Assembly: GCA_943704525.1 (NCBI GenBank)
Contig: CALSCQ010001180.1
Location: 1-32,555 of the forward strand
Direction of reading: 5' to 3'
Length of the DNA: 32,555 nt
Origin: Pigoraptor vietnamica
Taxonomy: Eukaryota > Opisthokonta > Filasterea
The notes under the pieces are model-generated. The model did not search any database, had not been told where the DNA came from, and worked only from the letters and a program-made list of their open reading frames with translations. Positions 1 to 9,874 of the stretch are shown piece by piece (the first letter of the stretch is position 1; the number at the start of each line of letters is the position of its first letter). The position numbers were made by a program, and so were the translations under genes.

Positions 1-57
1 GGGGGGGGGGGTGGTATGCGTGGGACTCGTCTGTGCCATAACATGGCCGCAATGCAG

Positions 58-1012
58 GCCACTCGTTTGCGCCGGGCGACGCGGTGCCCTTCGAGCGAAT
101 CGGATGTCTCATCACTGATAGGAATGTCTACGCCAATGTCCAGCAGTCGGACCTGACGTCACGGTGGGTGCGGGCAGCCCTTCTCCTTCCTGCGGAGCAG
201 TCGCTAATGGCCTTTTCGTCGTAGGGTGTCGTGGGATGTAACACGCCCCGAACTGTGGCTTCCCGTTCTCGCGGACGATCTCCTGGACACTGCGGGGCTG
301 CCCGTGCCATGCTGTGGGTTCTGCTGCTTTGCGGAATTGCGGCTTCAGCCTCTCACGCGCCTGCTGTTGTTGCAGACGCCGTTCCGCGGGCGCTCTTGGC
401 GGACGCTCGCCCCGAGACTCCGCAATCGCAAAGGTAAGTCCACGTGTGGTTGTGGGAACAGGAGCGAGGGCTCGGCTGACGTGCATGGCGCAGGTGGCTC
501 CTCGAGGGTCTCGTCGCCGCGATCCAGTCGTACCGGCGGCACCACCTCTTCATTCCCGTCACGCACATCCACCGCGGGTTGTCGCGGATGCTTGCTGGTG
601 AGCTTTGGCCGCGGTCTGGGTGTTAGCGCACGCATGTGGCTCATTCCTCGTTGCGCAGACACTCTCGATGACCTTGAGGCTGGACGTGTTCTGGATATAT
701 CTGGACGCGTACTCGACGAGCTCCCCGACCACTGCCTTTGGCACGGGTCGCCATACAACTTCCACACGCGCGACGTTGGCCGCATTCTACAGCAGCTCGG
801 TGGGTTGTCGCAGTTTGCATCAGTGCCGCAATGCGTGCCTACGCCGACGCTGACCGTCAGCGCATTTCGCGACAGCTTTCACGGGCATTCTCGACTGCTC
901 GGTACCGCAGACCGCGTACGCGGTGGCGGCTCGCGTGTTCCCCTACCCGTGGGGCGTGTGCAGTGTCTGGGTCTACGTCGGCTACGTCACCGATGTGCAC
1001 AGGGCCCTCTAG
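58..1012 (+). CDS. CEP76/CC2D2A-family protein, C-terminal part (5' end outside window)
   Basis: Partial gene read as six exons: 58-163, 225-313, 376-433, 494-597, 659-799 and 876-1012. Phases 2,1,2,1,1 join exactly and end at TAG 1010-1012; a short upstream exon may end at 13. The product resembles the C-terminal region shared by CEP76 and CC2D2A, proteins of the centriole and ciliary transition zone. Markers in order are IGCLITDRNVYANVQQSD then SWDVTRPELWLPVL (family pattern: I.C..N...YANIQ.SD, then a W-centred strand). Near the end are SPYNFHTRDVGRILQQL and the hallmark ARVFPYPWGVCSVWVYV. CEP76 and CC2D2A share this end, so the exact paralogue is open. The family is known to help organise centrioles or gate the cilium; that role here is inferred. 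The gene converges on RAB2 with about 100 bp between stops. Confidence 0.66.
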
Positions 1013-1113
1013 GAAAGGCATGCGCGCATTTACCACGACGCAACAGCAACAAGCCACAGACTGCGAGCGCAACAGCGTCGACGAATGGACGCCGCGGGAC
1101 GGATCCCAAGGGA

Positions 1114-2475
<1,362 letters not shown>

Positions 2476-2865
2476 GATTCAAACCGGCGCAGCACGTCAA
2501 GCGCACAGCACGGGCAGAGATACGCGCAACGCACAACGCACACGCACGCAACACAGCAGAAAAGTAGCCTCACAAACTAACGGCAGCAAGGCACTTAGGA
2601 CGACTGTCCCCTGCGCTGCGCTTTTGGCTGGGTGGTTGGTTGTGTGTGCGTGTGCGGTCGGCCGTCAACACATCGGAGGGGGTGCTCCGTGGTCAGCCGA
2701 GGCACCCGAATTGACCAAGCCCCAAATGTTTGCCACGAAACAGCGAATTTCCAATGATCGATTTGTCGCCACAAGCGGCATCCGGGGTGCCAGATCTTCA
2801 TACGGGGTGGTGTTACTGTTTCTCTACAACAACATGCTTTGCTGGAACAGAAAGCTCCGACCACA
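2476..2865. promoter_or_regulatory. Divergent promoter region, RAB2 / TMEM42-like
   Basis: This is 390 bp between two divergent start codons. I see no coding exon, no clear TATA box and no CACGTG. It must hold the 5' UTRs and promoters of both genes, but no specific element can be named. Confidence 0.5.
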
Positions 2866-3470
2866 ATGGCGCGGGCTCTGTGGTATGCCGCGTGCGCAGG
2901 CGCCGCCGCTGCTGGGGCGTCTGTGGCGGGAAAGGGCGCCGGCGTTCTTGCGTCCAGCGGAGAAGCGGTGAGTAGGTGCATTCGACGACAACGACGCACG
3001 GCTCACCGCGCTGCTACACAGGGCACGGGATATGCTGCGCTCGCGCTCACGTGCGTGGTGCTGCTCATGAATGCTGCCATGTGGCCGCTGTTCAGTCGAG
3101 CACTGGCTACCAGCGGCTCGTCTCTCCCGGTGACGGTCACCGCCAGCGCCGTCAATTTCGTGTTCTCGGTAAGCTGCACTGCGTTGCAATCGCAATTGAG
3201 CGGGAATTGGACTGCACATCCTATTTGGAGACTCGGCGGGTAATTTATGTTTCCGTTTACTTCGTCCCATTCTAATAGTGATGGACGCTCGCCGTAATCT
3301 CGCTTGACTTGCATGGACACCGCCTGATGACGGCGACCCCGCAGGCCCTGTGTGGGTGGGGCCTCTTTGGAGACACCCTGGGCCTCCTGTGGGCTGCCGG
3401 CGCAGCATGCATCGTTGCGGGACTCGCACTCATCCGCCAGGACGCCCTCGACGGCGACCACCTGCACTGA
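2866..3470 (+). CDS. TMEM42: TMEM42-like small multi-pass membrane protein
   Basis: Three exons, 2866-2967, 3022-3168 and 3345-3470, give 124 residues. All junctions are phase 0. The protein is strongly hydrophobic with about four helices. The core LMNAAMWPLFSRALATSGSS followed by TASAVNFVFSALCGWGLFGD matches TMEM42, a half-length relative of the EamA/drug-metabolite transporter fold. The substrate and location of this family are not established. Intron 1 is only 54 nt, a multiple of three, and has no in-frame stop, so retention would insert 18 residues. ATG 2866 is chosen because it leads directly into the first hydrophobic helix. The gene ends 35 bp from the stop of the convergent LRR gene. 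Confidence 0.82.
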
Positions 3471-3505
3471 CGTGCGAAACTGGCACTCCGACGAAGCGCA
3501 GTCGT

Positions 3506-5334
3506 TCACGACGAGTCCCGCCTACCGCAGGCGCTGCTGAACGACGCCAGGGACCTCAGCAGGGTTGCATCGTCTCCGTCGCGTGCGATGGCGCAGAGAG
3601 AGCCGCGTGCAAAGACCGGGTGGCCCTGCCATCCCAAGCGCCCGGCGACAAGTCCGGACAGCGCTACACGGGGCGGTGTCTGGCGGCGGAATGTCTCGGC
3701 GCGGTGCCTCGCGAGCGTGCTGTGCAGCCAGGGGCCATGGGCGGTCGCGGCTGCCGAGCGGGCGTCGTCCGTGACGGTGAGGCCGTTGACGGACGTGCAG
3801 CGGGGCAGCAGTGCGATGAGGCGCGCGTGGGCATCAGTGTCGGCCGCGAAGAGGGGGTTGCGCTCGACAGACACGCGCCGCAGCCGGGGCAGGCCCCGCA
3901 GCGGCACCAACGCCACCCAATCGGCGATGGCATTGTCGTCCAGGTGCAGCGTCTCGAGGAACGTGAGCGCCTCCAGGCCTCGACACGAGGTGATGCGGTT
4001 GTTGGTGAGGTAAAGGCGGCGGAGGGACGCGCAAGCGCCCAGCCCCTCGATGTCGCAGAGGTCCAGGCCGACGAGCATGAGCGACTGAAGTGCGGACGCC
4101 CGCACCTTCAAGTCCTCGCAGCGCGCGCGCACGTGTCGGTCCACCTCGGAGGGGACCCTGTTGTCCGCTGTCGCGCTCGATGGGGAACTGCGCGCCGCGC
4201 GGCTCGCCCTGTGCAGCACGAACCGATACAGGATGATGGGGGGAACGACGAGGGTGAAGAGGCCGAGCACGATGCACGTGGCGAGGTAGTTGCGGATCTG
4301 CTGGCCGACATCAAAGCGCATGACGGTGACGAGGAAGAGCACGCCGCTGCCCAGCAGCACGACGGTAATCGGGAGCACGACCACGTAGCAGTCGTGCAGC
4401 CGCCACGTCAGGAAGGGGCGGCGGCGCACGTAGTGGTACACCGAGATGACGTACTGGACGAGGAGACTGAGGAACGTGACGGCAAAGCCGACCTTGAAGC
4501 TGCTGTAGCCGAACCACGGGAGGCCGACCGTCGAGAGCGAGATGCAGAGGGACGTGATGTTGATGACGGTCCACTCGAACCAGAGGAACGTGAGGATGCT
4601 GAGGGCGTTGGCGCGAAGGAGGGCGGGGTGCAGCAGGCGGCGTGTTTCGGACCGCGACACGTTGTGCGCCACAAGGACGCCCATTGCGAGCAGCTGCACG
4701 AGGCCCAGCACGACGCTGCTGAACACGAGCGCCCCGCGGAAGGGCTTCCAGTAGAACCTGGGAGAGGGGGGGGGGGCAACGGAAAAATGAACGCGCTGCC
4801 ACGCACGTATGTCACGAGAGCTGTGTGTGTGAGACGGAACCCATACCATGTGTCCGGCGAGGTCGATCCATCGGCATAGAGGTTGGACACGAGCGCAATG
4901 GTGAAGAGAACAAGCACAAACACGAAAAGCCGCTTGGCCCACGGCACAAGCACGGCCAGCAAGACCTGTCCGAGGAGAGCCACGCAGCGAATACGGAAAC
5001 GGTTTTTTACGGTCAGATTTGATAGCGGCAAAACTTCTCGTTGCTGTGGTGGAGGTCGGTGTGTGTGTGTGTGTGTGTGGTGTGTGTGTGTGTGAATGTG
5101 AGTGTGTATGTGTGCGCGTATGTGCGCGCGCGCGTAAGTGTGCGCGTATGCGTATGTGTGCTTGTATGCTTGGAGTGCAAGTTGGTGGCACACCTGCCAG
5201 CGGCTGAGGGCAGAGTCGCTGAGGGATGCCCGAATGCGTGTCTGTGGGAAGAACGCCCGGCGGACAGTGCGTGCACCCCACGCACCCGCAGCCGCCAGCC
5301 ACCGCCGCGCTGCCCCACAGCCCCGCCCGTCCAT
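3506..5334 (-). CDS. Six-helix membrane protein with C-terminal leucine-rich repeats
   Basis: Three exons, 5334-5194, 5043-4841 and 4757-3506, give 531 residues. Hydrophobic segments lie at about residues 66-103 (one long or two short helices), 122-147, 166-192, 203-225, 238-261 and 272-296. A short basic linker follows, then SDS22/TBCE-like leucine-rich repeats at about 338-440 (LRRLYLTNNRIT, LETLHLDDNAI, LRRVSVERNPLF). The repeat cap ALLPRCTSVNGLTV resembles the end of TBCE-type LRRs. I do not recognise the membrane part, and know no family joining it to this LRR type. By topology the LRR is probably cytosolic, but that is inference. The first intron (5193-5044) holds a (GT)n tract as read on the plus strand. 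The gene diverges from the TOM70 gene across 200 bp. Confidence 0.8.
5059..5160. repeat. (GT)n microsatellite in intron 1 of the LRR membrane protein gene
   Basis: Pure GT runs from 5059 to about 5094 and continues as interrupted GT/GC alternation. It lies inside the intron and reads as CA on the gene's sense strand. Confidence 0.9.
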
Positions 5335-5534
5335 GCCGCAACTGCAATTGCGGGAGAAGGGCAGAGGAAGGGGAGGGAGCAGGGCAACGGTCAGCAATTT
5401 TGAAATGCGCTTCTTGCCAGTCACGTGCCGACGCTGACGCCAGGGATCACGTGCCACCGACCATGTGCGGCAAGAGCAGTTGATAATCAAGAGCTGTTAC
5501 ACGGGTTGAGCGACAGGGCAGCGCGCACGCCACC
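5335..5534. promoter_or_regulatory. Divergent promoter, LRR membrane protein / TOM70, with two CACGTG sites
   Basis: This 200-bp interval separates two divergent start codons. It contains tcacgtgc at 5421-5428 and again at 5447-5454, E-box-like hexamers 26 bp apart. The same hexamer recurs in other promoters of the window. Binding by a bHLH-type factor is inference. Confidence 0.5.
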
Positions 5535-7205
5535 ATGTCGCACCTTGGGACCGGCCAGAAGGCCGCGCTGGCGGCGGCGGCGGTTGTGGCCGTGGCGGGC
5601 GTTGCGTACTACGTGTCGCGGCGGCGCACCGTGCGGGGGGCTGCCGAGGACGATGCCCGGCGCGACCAGAGCAAGCAGCCCAAGCAGACCAAGGCGAAGG
5701 CCGCGGGGCCGAAGGGCGCGCCGTCCGCCGGAGGGGCTGCTCCGCCCGCGCGGTCGCTGGAACTGGCGAACAATGCGAAGAACGAGGGCAACAGGCTGTT
5801 TGGCAAGGGGCGGCACGCGGAGGCCGCGGCGCTGTACACCGACGCCATTGCGCTCTGTCCCGAGGGCGAGACCGAGTGCGCTAAGTTTTATGCGAACCGC
5901 GCGGCGTGTTACGCGCGCATGGGTCAGTTTGACCGGGTGATTGAGGACTGCTCGGCGGCCGTGGCCATCGACCCGCAGTACGCCAAGGCCTGGCAGCGTC
6001 GTGCGCAGGCATACGAGGAGACTGGTCGCCTCGACGACGCCCTCGACGACCTCGGCTCGTATTCGGCGCTCGTAGGGCCGGAAGACCCCGCCGCGCAGGC
6101 GTCGATCACGCGCGTGCTCGAGCGCATCGGCGCGGACAAGGCCAAGGCGGCGGTCGCTGGCAAGCGCGGGCGCTTCCCTCCCGCATCCGTCATCAAGATA
6201 TACCTGGTGTCCCTGCGCGCGTTCCCAAAGGAGAGCGACTATGCGGGCGCGACGGACGGCACGGACGCCCCGTCGCTGTATCGGCTGGGCCTGTCTCGCC
6301 TGGCGTCGGGGTCGCACGCCGAGGCGCTCACAGCGTTTGAGAAATGCGCGCAGGCCGACCCCGCGCACTCGGACGCGCTGCTCCACTTGGGCACGCTGCT
6401 TCACCTTGTGGGCGACCACGATCGGGCGTTGGAGGTGCTGGAGCGCGCCGCCCAGGTGGACGCCGCGCGGACGGGCGCGCGCGTGCGCATCGCCAACCTG
6501 CTCTTTCTGCAGGGGCGCACGGCGGAGGCCATGGCTGCGTTCGAGGCCGTGCTGAGGGACGACCCGCAGAATGCCGTTGCGCGGTACCACGCGGCGCAGG
6601 CGCACCAGCACCAGGGGCAGCTGGACGTGGCGATGGGGCACTATGAGGCGATCCTCAAGGACGCGCCGGGCGACTACGAGGCTCTCATCCAGCGCGGGCT
6701 CGTCTGCTTTCAGATCGGACTCGTGTTTGCGCAGCAGCCGACGGGCGTCGATGCGGCCGCCGCCCTTTTCCACCAGGCTGTCGAGTCGTTTCAGGAGGCG
6801 ATCAAGGCGGACCCTTCGCGGCCCGAGGCACACGTGCAGTACGCGTCGTTCCTCTCTGCGATCGGCCAGGCCGACGAGGCCATGGCGGAGTACGACAAGG
6901 CCCTTGCGGCCGATGCACGGTGTGCAATTGCCCTGACGAGCAAGGGGCAGCTGGTCTTCCAAACGACGGGCAACGCGGAGGCGGCGGCTGCGCTGCACGC
7001 GCGGGCCATCGAGTACGACCCGGACAGCATCGAGGCGCGGTGTAACATGGCCATGCACCACCTGCAGACGGGCGACTTTGAGCGCGCGGTGGCCGAGTAC
7101 GACCGCGCGGCGGAGCTAGGGTTCATCGAGCAGGACCTCGCCACCATTTTTGCGTTTCGCGAGGCAGCCGTGTCGCGCCTGAAGAACGCCCAGCGGGGCA
7201 AGTGA
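5535..7205 (+). CDS. TOM70: TOM70-like mitochondrial import receptor (TPR protein)
   Basis: Single uninterrupted exon of 556 residues, the only complete intronless gene here. An N-terminal anchor spans residues 8-27 (ALAAAAVVAVAGVAYYV) and is followed by a basic, low-complexity linker, as in TOM70. A first three-TPR block at about 75-175 keeps the chaperone carboxylate-clamp pattern (K82, N86, N121, K151, R155), expected to hold the C-terminal EEVD of Hsp70/Hsp90. A long run of further TPRs from about 245 to the end would form the preprotein-binding pocket. TOM70 receives carrier-type precursors at the outer mitochondrial membrane. Length and order fit TOM70 better than other TPR co-chaperones because of the N-terminal anchor. 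It is co-directional with PDAP1, 143 bp downstream. Confidence 0.9.
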   Translation: MSHLGTGQKAALAAAAVVAVAGVAYYVSRRRTVRGAAEDDARRDQSKQPKQTKAKAAGPKGAPSAGGAAPPARSLELANNAKNEGNRLFGKGRHAEAAALYTDAIALCPEGETECAKFYANRAACYARMGQFDRVIEDCSAAVAIDPQYAKAWQRRAQAYEETGRLDDALDDLGSYSALVGPEDPAAQASITRVLERIGADKAKAAVAGKRGRFPPASVIKIYLVSLRAFPKESDYAGATDGTDAPSLYRLGLSRLASGSHAEALTAFEKCAQADPAHSDALLHLGTLLHLVGDHDRALEVLERAAQVDAARTGARVRIANLLFLQGRTAEAMAAFEAVLRDDPQNAVARYHAAQAHQHQGQLDVAMGHYEAILKDAPGDYEALIQRGLVCFQIGLVFAQQPTGVDAAAALFHQAVESFQEAIKADPSRPEAHVQYASFLSAIGQADEAMAEYDKALAADARCAIALTSKGQLVFQTTGNAEAAAALHARAIEYDPDSIEARCNMAMHHLQTGDFERAVAEYDRAAELGFIEQDLATIFAFREAAVSRLKNAQRGK

Positions 7206-7216
7206 GAGTAACAAAG

Positions 7217-7224
7217 TCACGTGA
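7217..7224. promoter_or_regulatory. tcacgtga palindrome upstream of PDAP1
   Basis: A perfect 8-bp palindrome lies 12 bp after the TOM70 stop and 125 bp before the PDAP1 start. The extended string gtcacgtgatcg is identical to one at 10917-10928 between the CCCH-RS and TH1 genes. It is a likely E-box-type promoter element; the role is inferred from position and recurrence. Confidence 0.45.
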
Positions 7225-7348
7225 TCGCGCGCGATGACCCATGTGCCCGGTGGTATGTTAGTCGAAGGCCGAGCCCTAGTTACCTCCCTTATTGTTGTGC
7301 GTTTTGGTGTAATTTGTCCCAAAGTACGTAAAGTACGTAGTAGCCGAA

Positions 7349-8289
7349 ATGCCGCCCAAAGGACGCCCCAAAGAGCGTGGGTATTTTGCAATTAATGTGT
7401 GTGGTGCCATCGCGGCTCACGTCCAGTGTTGTACGGCACAGCGTACGGGCGCAAGCCCCAGCACAAGGGCCGCTCGCGCAAGTTCACGGCGGGCCTCGGC
7501 GACGAGGGTTTGTCCGCGGAGGAACAGGAGCGCCAGCAGAAGCAGCTTGAGTGGAGGGTGCGCAAAGAACTACAGACACGTGCTTTGTCACTGATTTGCT
7601 GACGTTACGATTTCGGGTGTGTTCGCAGCGCAAGAAGGGGGAAATCAGCGACAATGATGAGGAGAACGAGGTCTGTGATGCAGGCGTTTTGCCGCTCTGA
7701 TTGAACGCGGCAGTCGTTCACACTGCACGTTTTGCAGAAAAAGGAGGATGACGATGACGAGGAGGAGGAGGAGGACGAGGAGGAGGACGACTCCTCCGAA
7801 GAGGATGAGAAGCCGAAGGGAGATGACGGCAGCGGAGAAGAGGAAAAAGCTTTGAAGCCGAAGGGGGTGCAGAGTCTCATTGAGACTGAGAATCCCAATC
7901 GCGCCAATAAGGCAGCTGTGGTGAAGAAGGCTGGCGATGTGAACGTGGAGAGCAAACCCGAGTTGTCACGAAGGGAGAGGTCAGTGTATTGCAATGGCTG
8001 TCTGACATTTGCTTTTTGCTTGCTGTGCCTGACACTGCGCAATTTATAGGGAGGAGATCGAGAAGGAGCAGGCGCGGCGACGCTATGAGGAGCTTCATCG
8101 TCAGGGGAAGACAGAGCAGGCACAAGCCGATCTGGCTCGTCTGGCTATTATTCGGAAGCAACGCGAGGAAGCTGCGAAAAAGCGTGCTGACGTCGCAGCC
8201 AAATGTACGTGTCGCGAGTGTTGTACAACGCCTGCTTTTTGCGTGAACTTACTCGCTTTCCTCCAACAGCAACGCCTCCTAAGAAGTGA
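7349..8289 (+). CDS. PDAP1: PDAP1/PP28 homologue (casein-kinase-substrate phosphoprotein)
   Basis: Six exons, 7349-7376, 7427-7557, 7629-7670, 7738-7979, 8050-8204 and 8270-8289, give 205 residues. The N-terminus has the small basic PDAP1 head (HKGRSRKF), and the middle is a long Asp/Glu/Lys tract. The diagnostic block follows: [16 protein letters not shown], then [19 protein letters not shown], then [24 protein letters not shown]1 is a heat- and acid-stable, intrinsically disordered phosphoprotein linked to PDGF binding and translation or mRNA regulation; its core role is unclear. The acidic serine-bearing stretch suits casein kinase 2. Exon 2 could also begin 15 nt later, at 7442, without changing frame, so two near-identical isoforms are possible. 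Confidence 0.93.
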
Positions 8290-8383
8290 AAGCCGGAGAA
8301 ATGAACACAATATCGCTCGGTAATGCATGCAAGACCAGGTACTCTCTACAGACACGCTCATTGTTGCACACACGCAGAAGCAA

Positions 8384-8483
8384 GCACACACCCACACACA
8401 CACACACGCGCGCACACGCTCACACACACGCACACGCACACACAACACACGCACACAACACACACACGCACACGCACACACAG
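8384..8483. repeat. (CA)n microsatellite
   Basis: An interrupted CACACA tract with CG and CT interruptions, about 95-190 bp after the PDAP1 stop, in non-coding sequence. Confidence 0.9.
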
Positions 8484-8829
8484 GCACATGCGGATCTCGG
8501 ATTAGCTCAATCGTACCACAGAGACAAGAGAGAGAGAAATAGAGCTGAAGACCTTCAGACCTTACGTCATATAGAAGCCGTCCATCAACCCATCAGTGAG
8601 AGAGAGACCGAGAGATAGACACGCCCGAAAGTGGCTCACATTCTTCCTCTCCTGCATCTTTGGAGGCTCGCACTGCAAAAAATTGCTTAGATTGGAATCG
8701 ACCAACTTATCCTTGCGTGCGCACGGTACTATTAGTACTTCTGCTACTTTACAAGTACGGCACAGGTCACAAACAAGTCTGAGTGAGTCGATGGCTCACA
8801 TCTGGCAGGTGTCCAACAAATGCCTACAA

Positions 8830-8864
8830 GTACATTAATGCGATGTAGTACATTAATGCGATGT
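8830..8864 (+). repeat. 17-bp tandem duplicate
   Basis: gtacattaatgcgatgt occurs at 8830-8846 and exactly again at 8848-8864, one base apart. It is non-coding and its function is unknown. Confidence 0.85.
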
Positions 8865-9186
8865 GGTTGATCAGACATATATATATAAGTGCCATAAATA
8901 GATAGATTTGCGCAGGCATTGCGGGCAAGTGGGTTCGTCTAAAAGAAGGCTCGCGCTTTGGCGGGGCGTTGACTAAGCATTTTTAAACCCTCTCCTCTCA
9001 TTGCGCCTCGAGCACGTCGCACGTTGCATCAGTTGATCTTCTGCATGCATGGAACAGTACACTTCTATAAGCGCATAGCACGAGCACTACTCACACGGGC
9101 AGGCACGAATGTACACATGCCACACGCACTTGCACACACAGACACGAATACAAACACAATCAGCTGTACGTACACATGCTAAATAC

Positions 9187-9230
9187 ACTCGCACACACTC
9201 ATATACACACACACACACACTCATATAAAG

Positions 9231-9282
<52 letters not shown>

Positions 9283-9291
9283 ATATAAAGA

Positions 9292-9336
<45 letters not shown>

Positions 9337-9370
9337 ACACACACACACACACACACACACTCATATAAAG

Positions 9371-9407
<37 letters not shown>

Positions 9408-9408
9408 G
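9187..9408. repeat. Composite CA / TA satellite with an embedded repeated unit
   Basis: Long CACACA runs are separated by three exact copies of actcatataaagatatat, starting at 9219, 9279 and 9359. A pure TA run lies at about 9293-9332. The arrangement is CA tract, unit, TA tract, CA tract, repeated three times, so it is a higher-order repeat and not a single slipped dinucleotide. Confidence 0.9.
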
Positions 9409-9485
9409 CTGCAGCATATCAACAGCGACTGGAAGCGATCAACCAAATGCCCCATTTACCCAATGTGTGTGTTCGTACACGCGCG

Positions 9486-9492
9486 TGTGTGT

Positions 9493-9528
<36 letters not shown>

Positions 9529-9589
9529 CGTGCGTGCGTGTGTGCGCGCGTGCGTGCGTGCGTGTGTGCGTGCGTGCGTGCGTGCACGC

Positions 9590-9626
<37 letters not shown>

Positions 9627-9700
9627 CGTGCGTGCGTGTGTGTGTGTGTGTGTGTGTGCTGCATGTGTGTGTGTGTGTGTGTGTGATTGTGTGTGCGTGT

Positions 9701-9752
<52 letters not shown>
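9486..9752. repeat. (TG)n / (TGCG)n microsatellite in inverse orientation to the upstream CA tract
   Basis: About 265 bp of TGTG with TGCG and CGCG sections. It is the reverse complement in type of the CA tracts at 9187-9408, about 80 bp upstream. Alternating purine-pyrimidine sequence of this kind can adopt Z-DNA; together the arms could form a large hairpin. Confidence 0.9.
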
Positions 9753-9755
<3 letters not shown>

Positions 9756-9874
9756 CGTGTGTGTGCGCTGTGTATGGTGTCTGGGTGAGTACAGGAGTGG
9801 CAAACTGCGCATTTCTCTCTTTGGTTTGATACATGTTGGCAAATCCGGCAATCCGAAAGAAAAACTGCTTTACA

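Larger units (their letters stand above)
8290..9874. other. 1.6-kb gene-free block
   Basis: No reading frame here has splice structure or protein character on either strand. The block holds (CA)n at 8384-8483, a 17-bp duplicate at 8830-8864, and the large CA/TA/TG tract at 9187-9752. The sequence from about 8500 to 9080 is noticeably more AT-rich than the genes around it. It lies between the 3' ends of PDAP1 and the CCCH-RS gene. No tRNA box pair was found. Confidence 0.6.

Noticed and set aside
1013-1113. Extension of the CEP76/CC2D2A-type gene beyond the TAG at 1010
   Set aside because: A possible intron to an acceptor at 1002 gives only low-complexity or stop-containing frames, whereas the family signature ends naturally at this stop.
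3350-4879. 509-codon plus-strand frame over the LRR membrane protein gene
   Set aside because: It is antisense to a well-supported gene; it is open only because of the GC-rich codon bias and is full of Arg, Glu and Gly without any domain.
5487-7061. 524-codon minus-strand frame antisense to TOM70
   Set aside because: It mirrors the third-position GC bias of the TOM70 exon and shows no family resemblance.
8290-9080. Possible tRNA or small RNA gene in the gene-free block
   Set aside because: No A-box/B-box pair or cloverleaf could be laid out; gggttcgtct near 8931 lacks a matching partner.
8290-9874. Transposon or virus-derived element in the block between PDAP1 and the CCCH-RS gene
   Set aside because: No terminal repeats, target-site duplication or reverse transcriptase, integrase or transposase similarity was seen.
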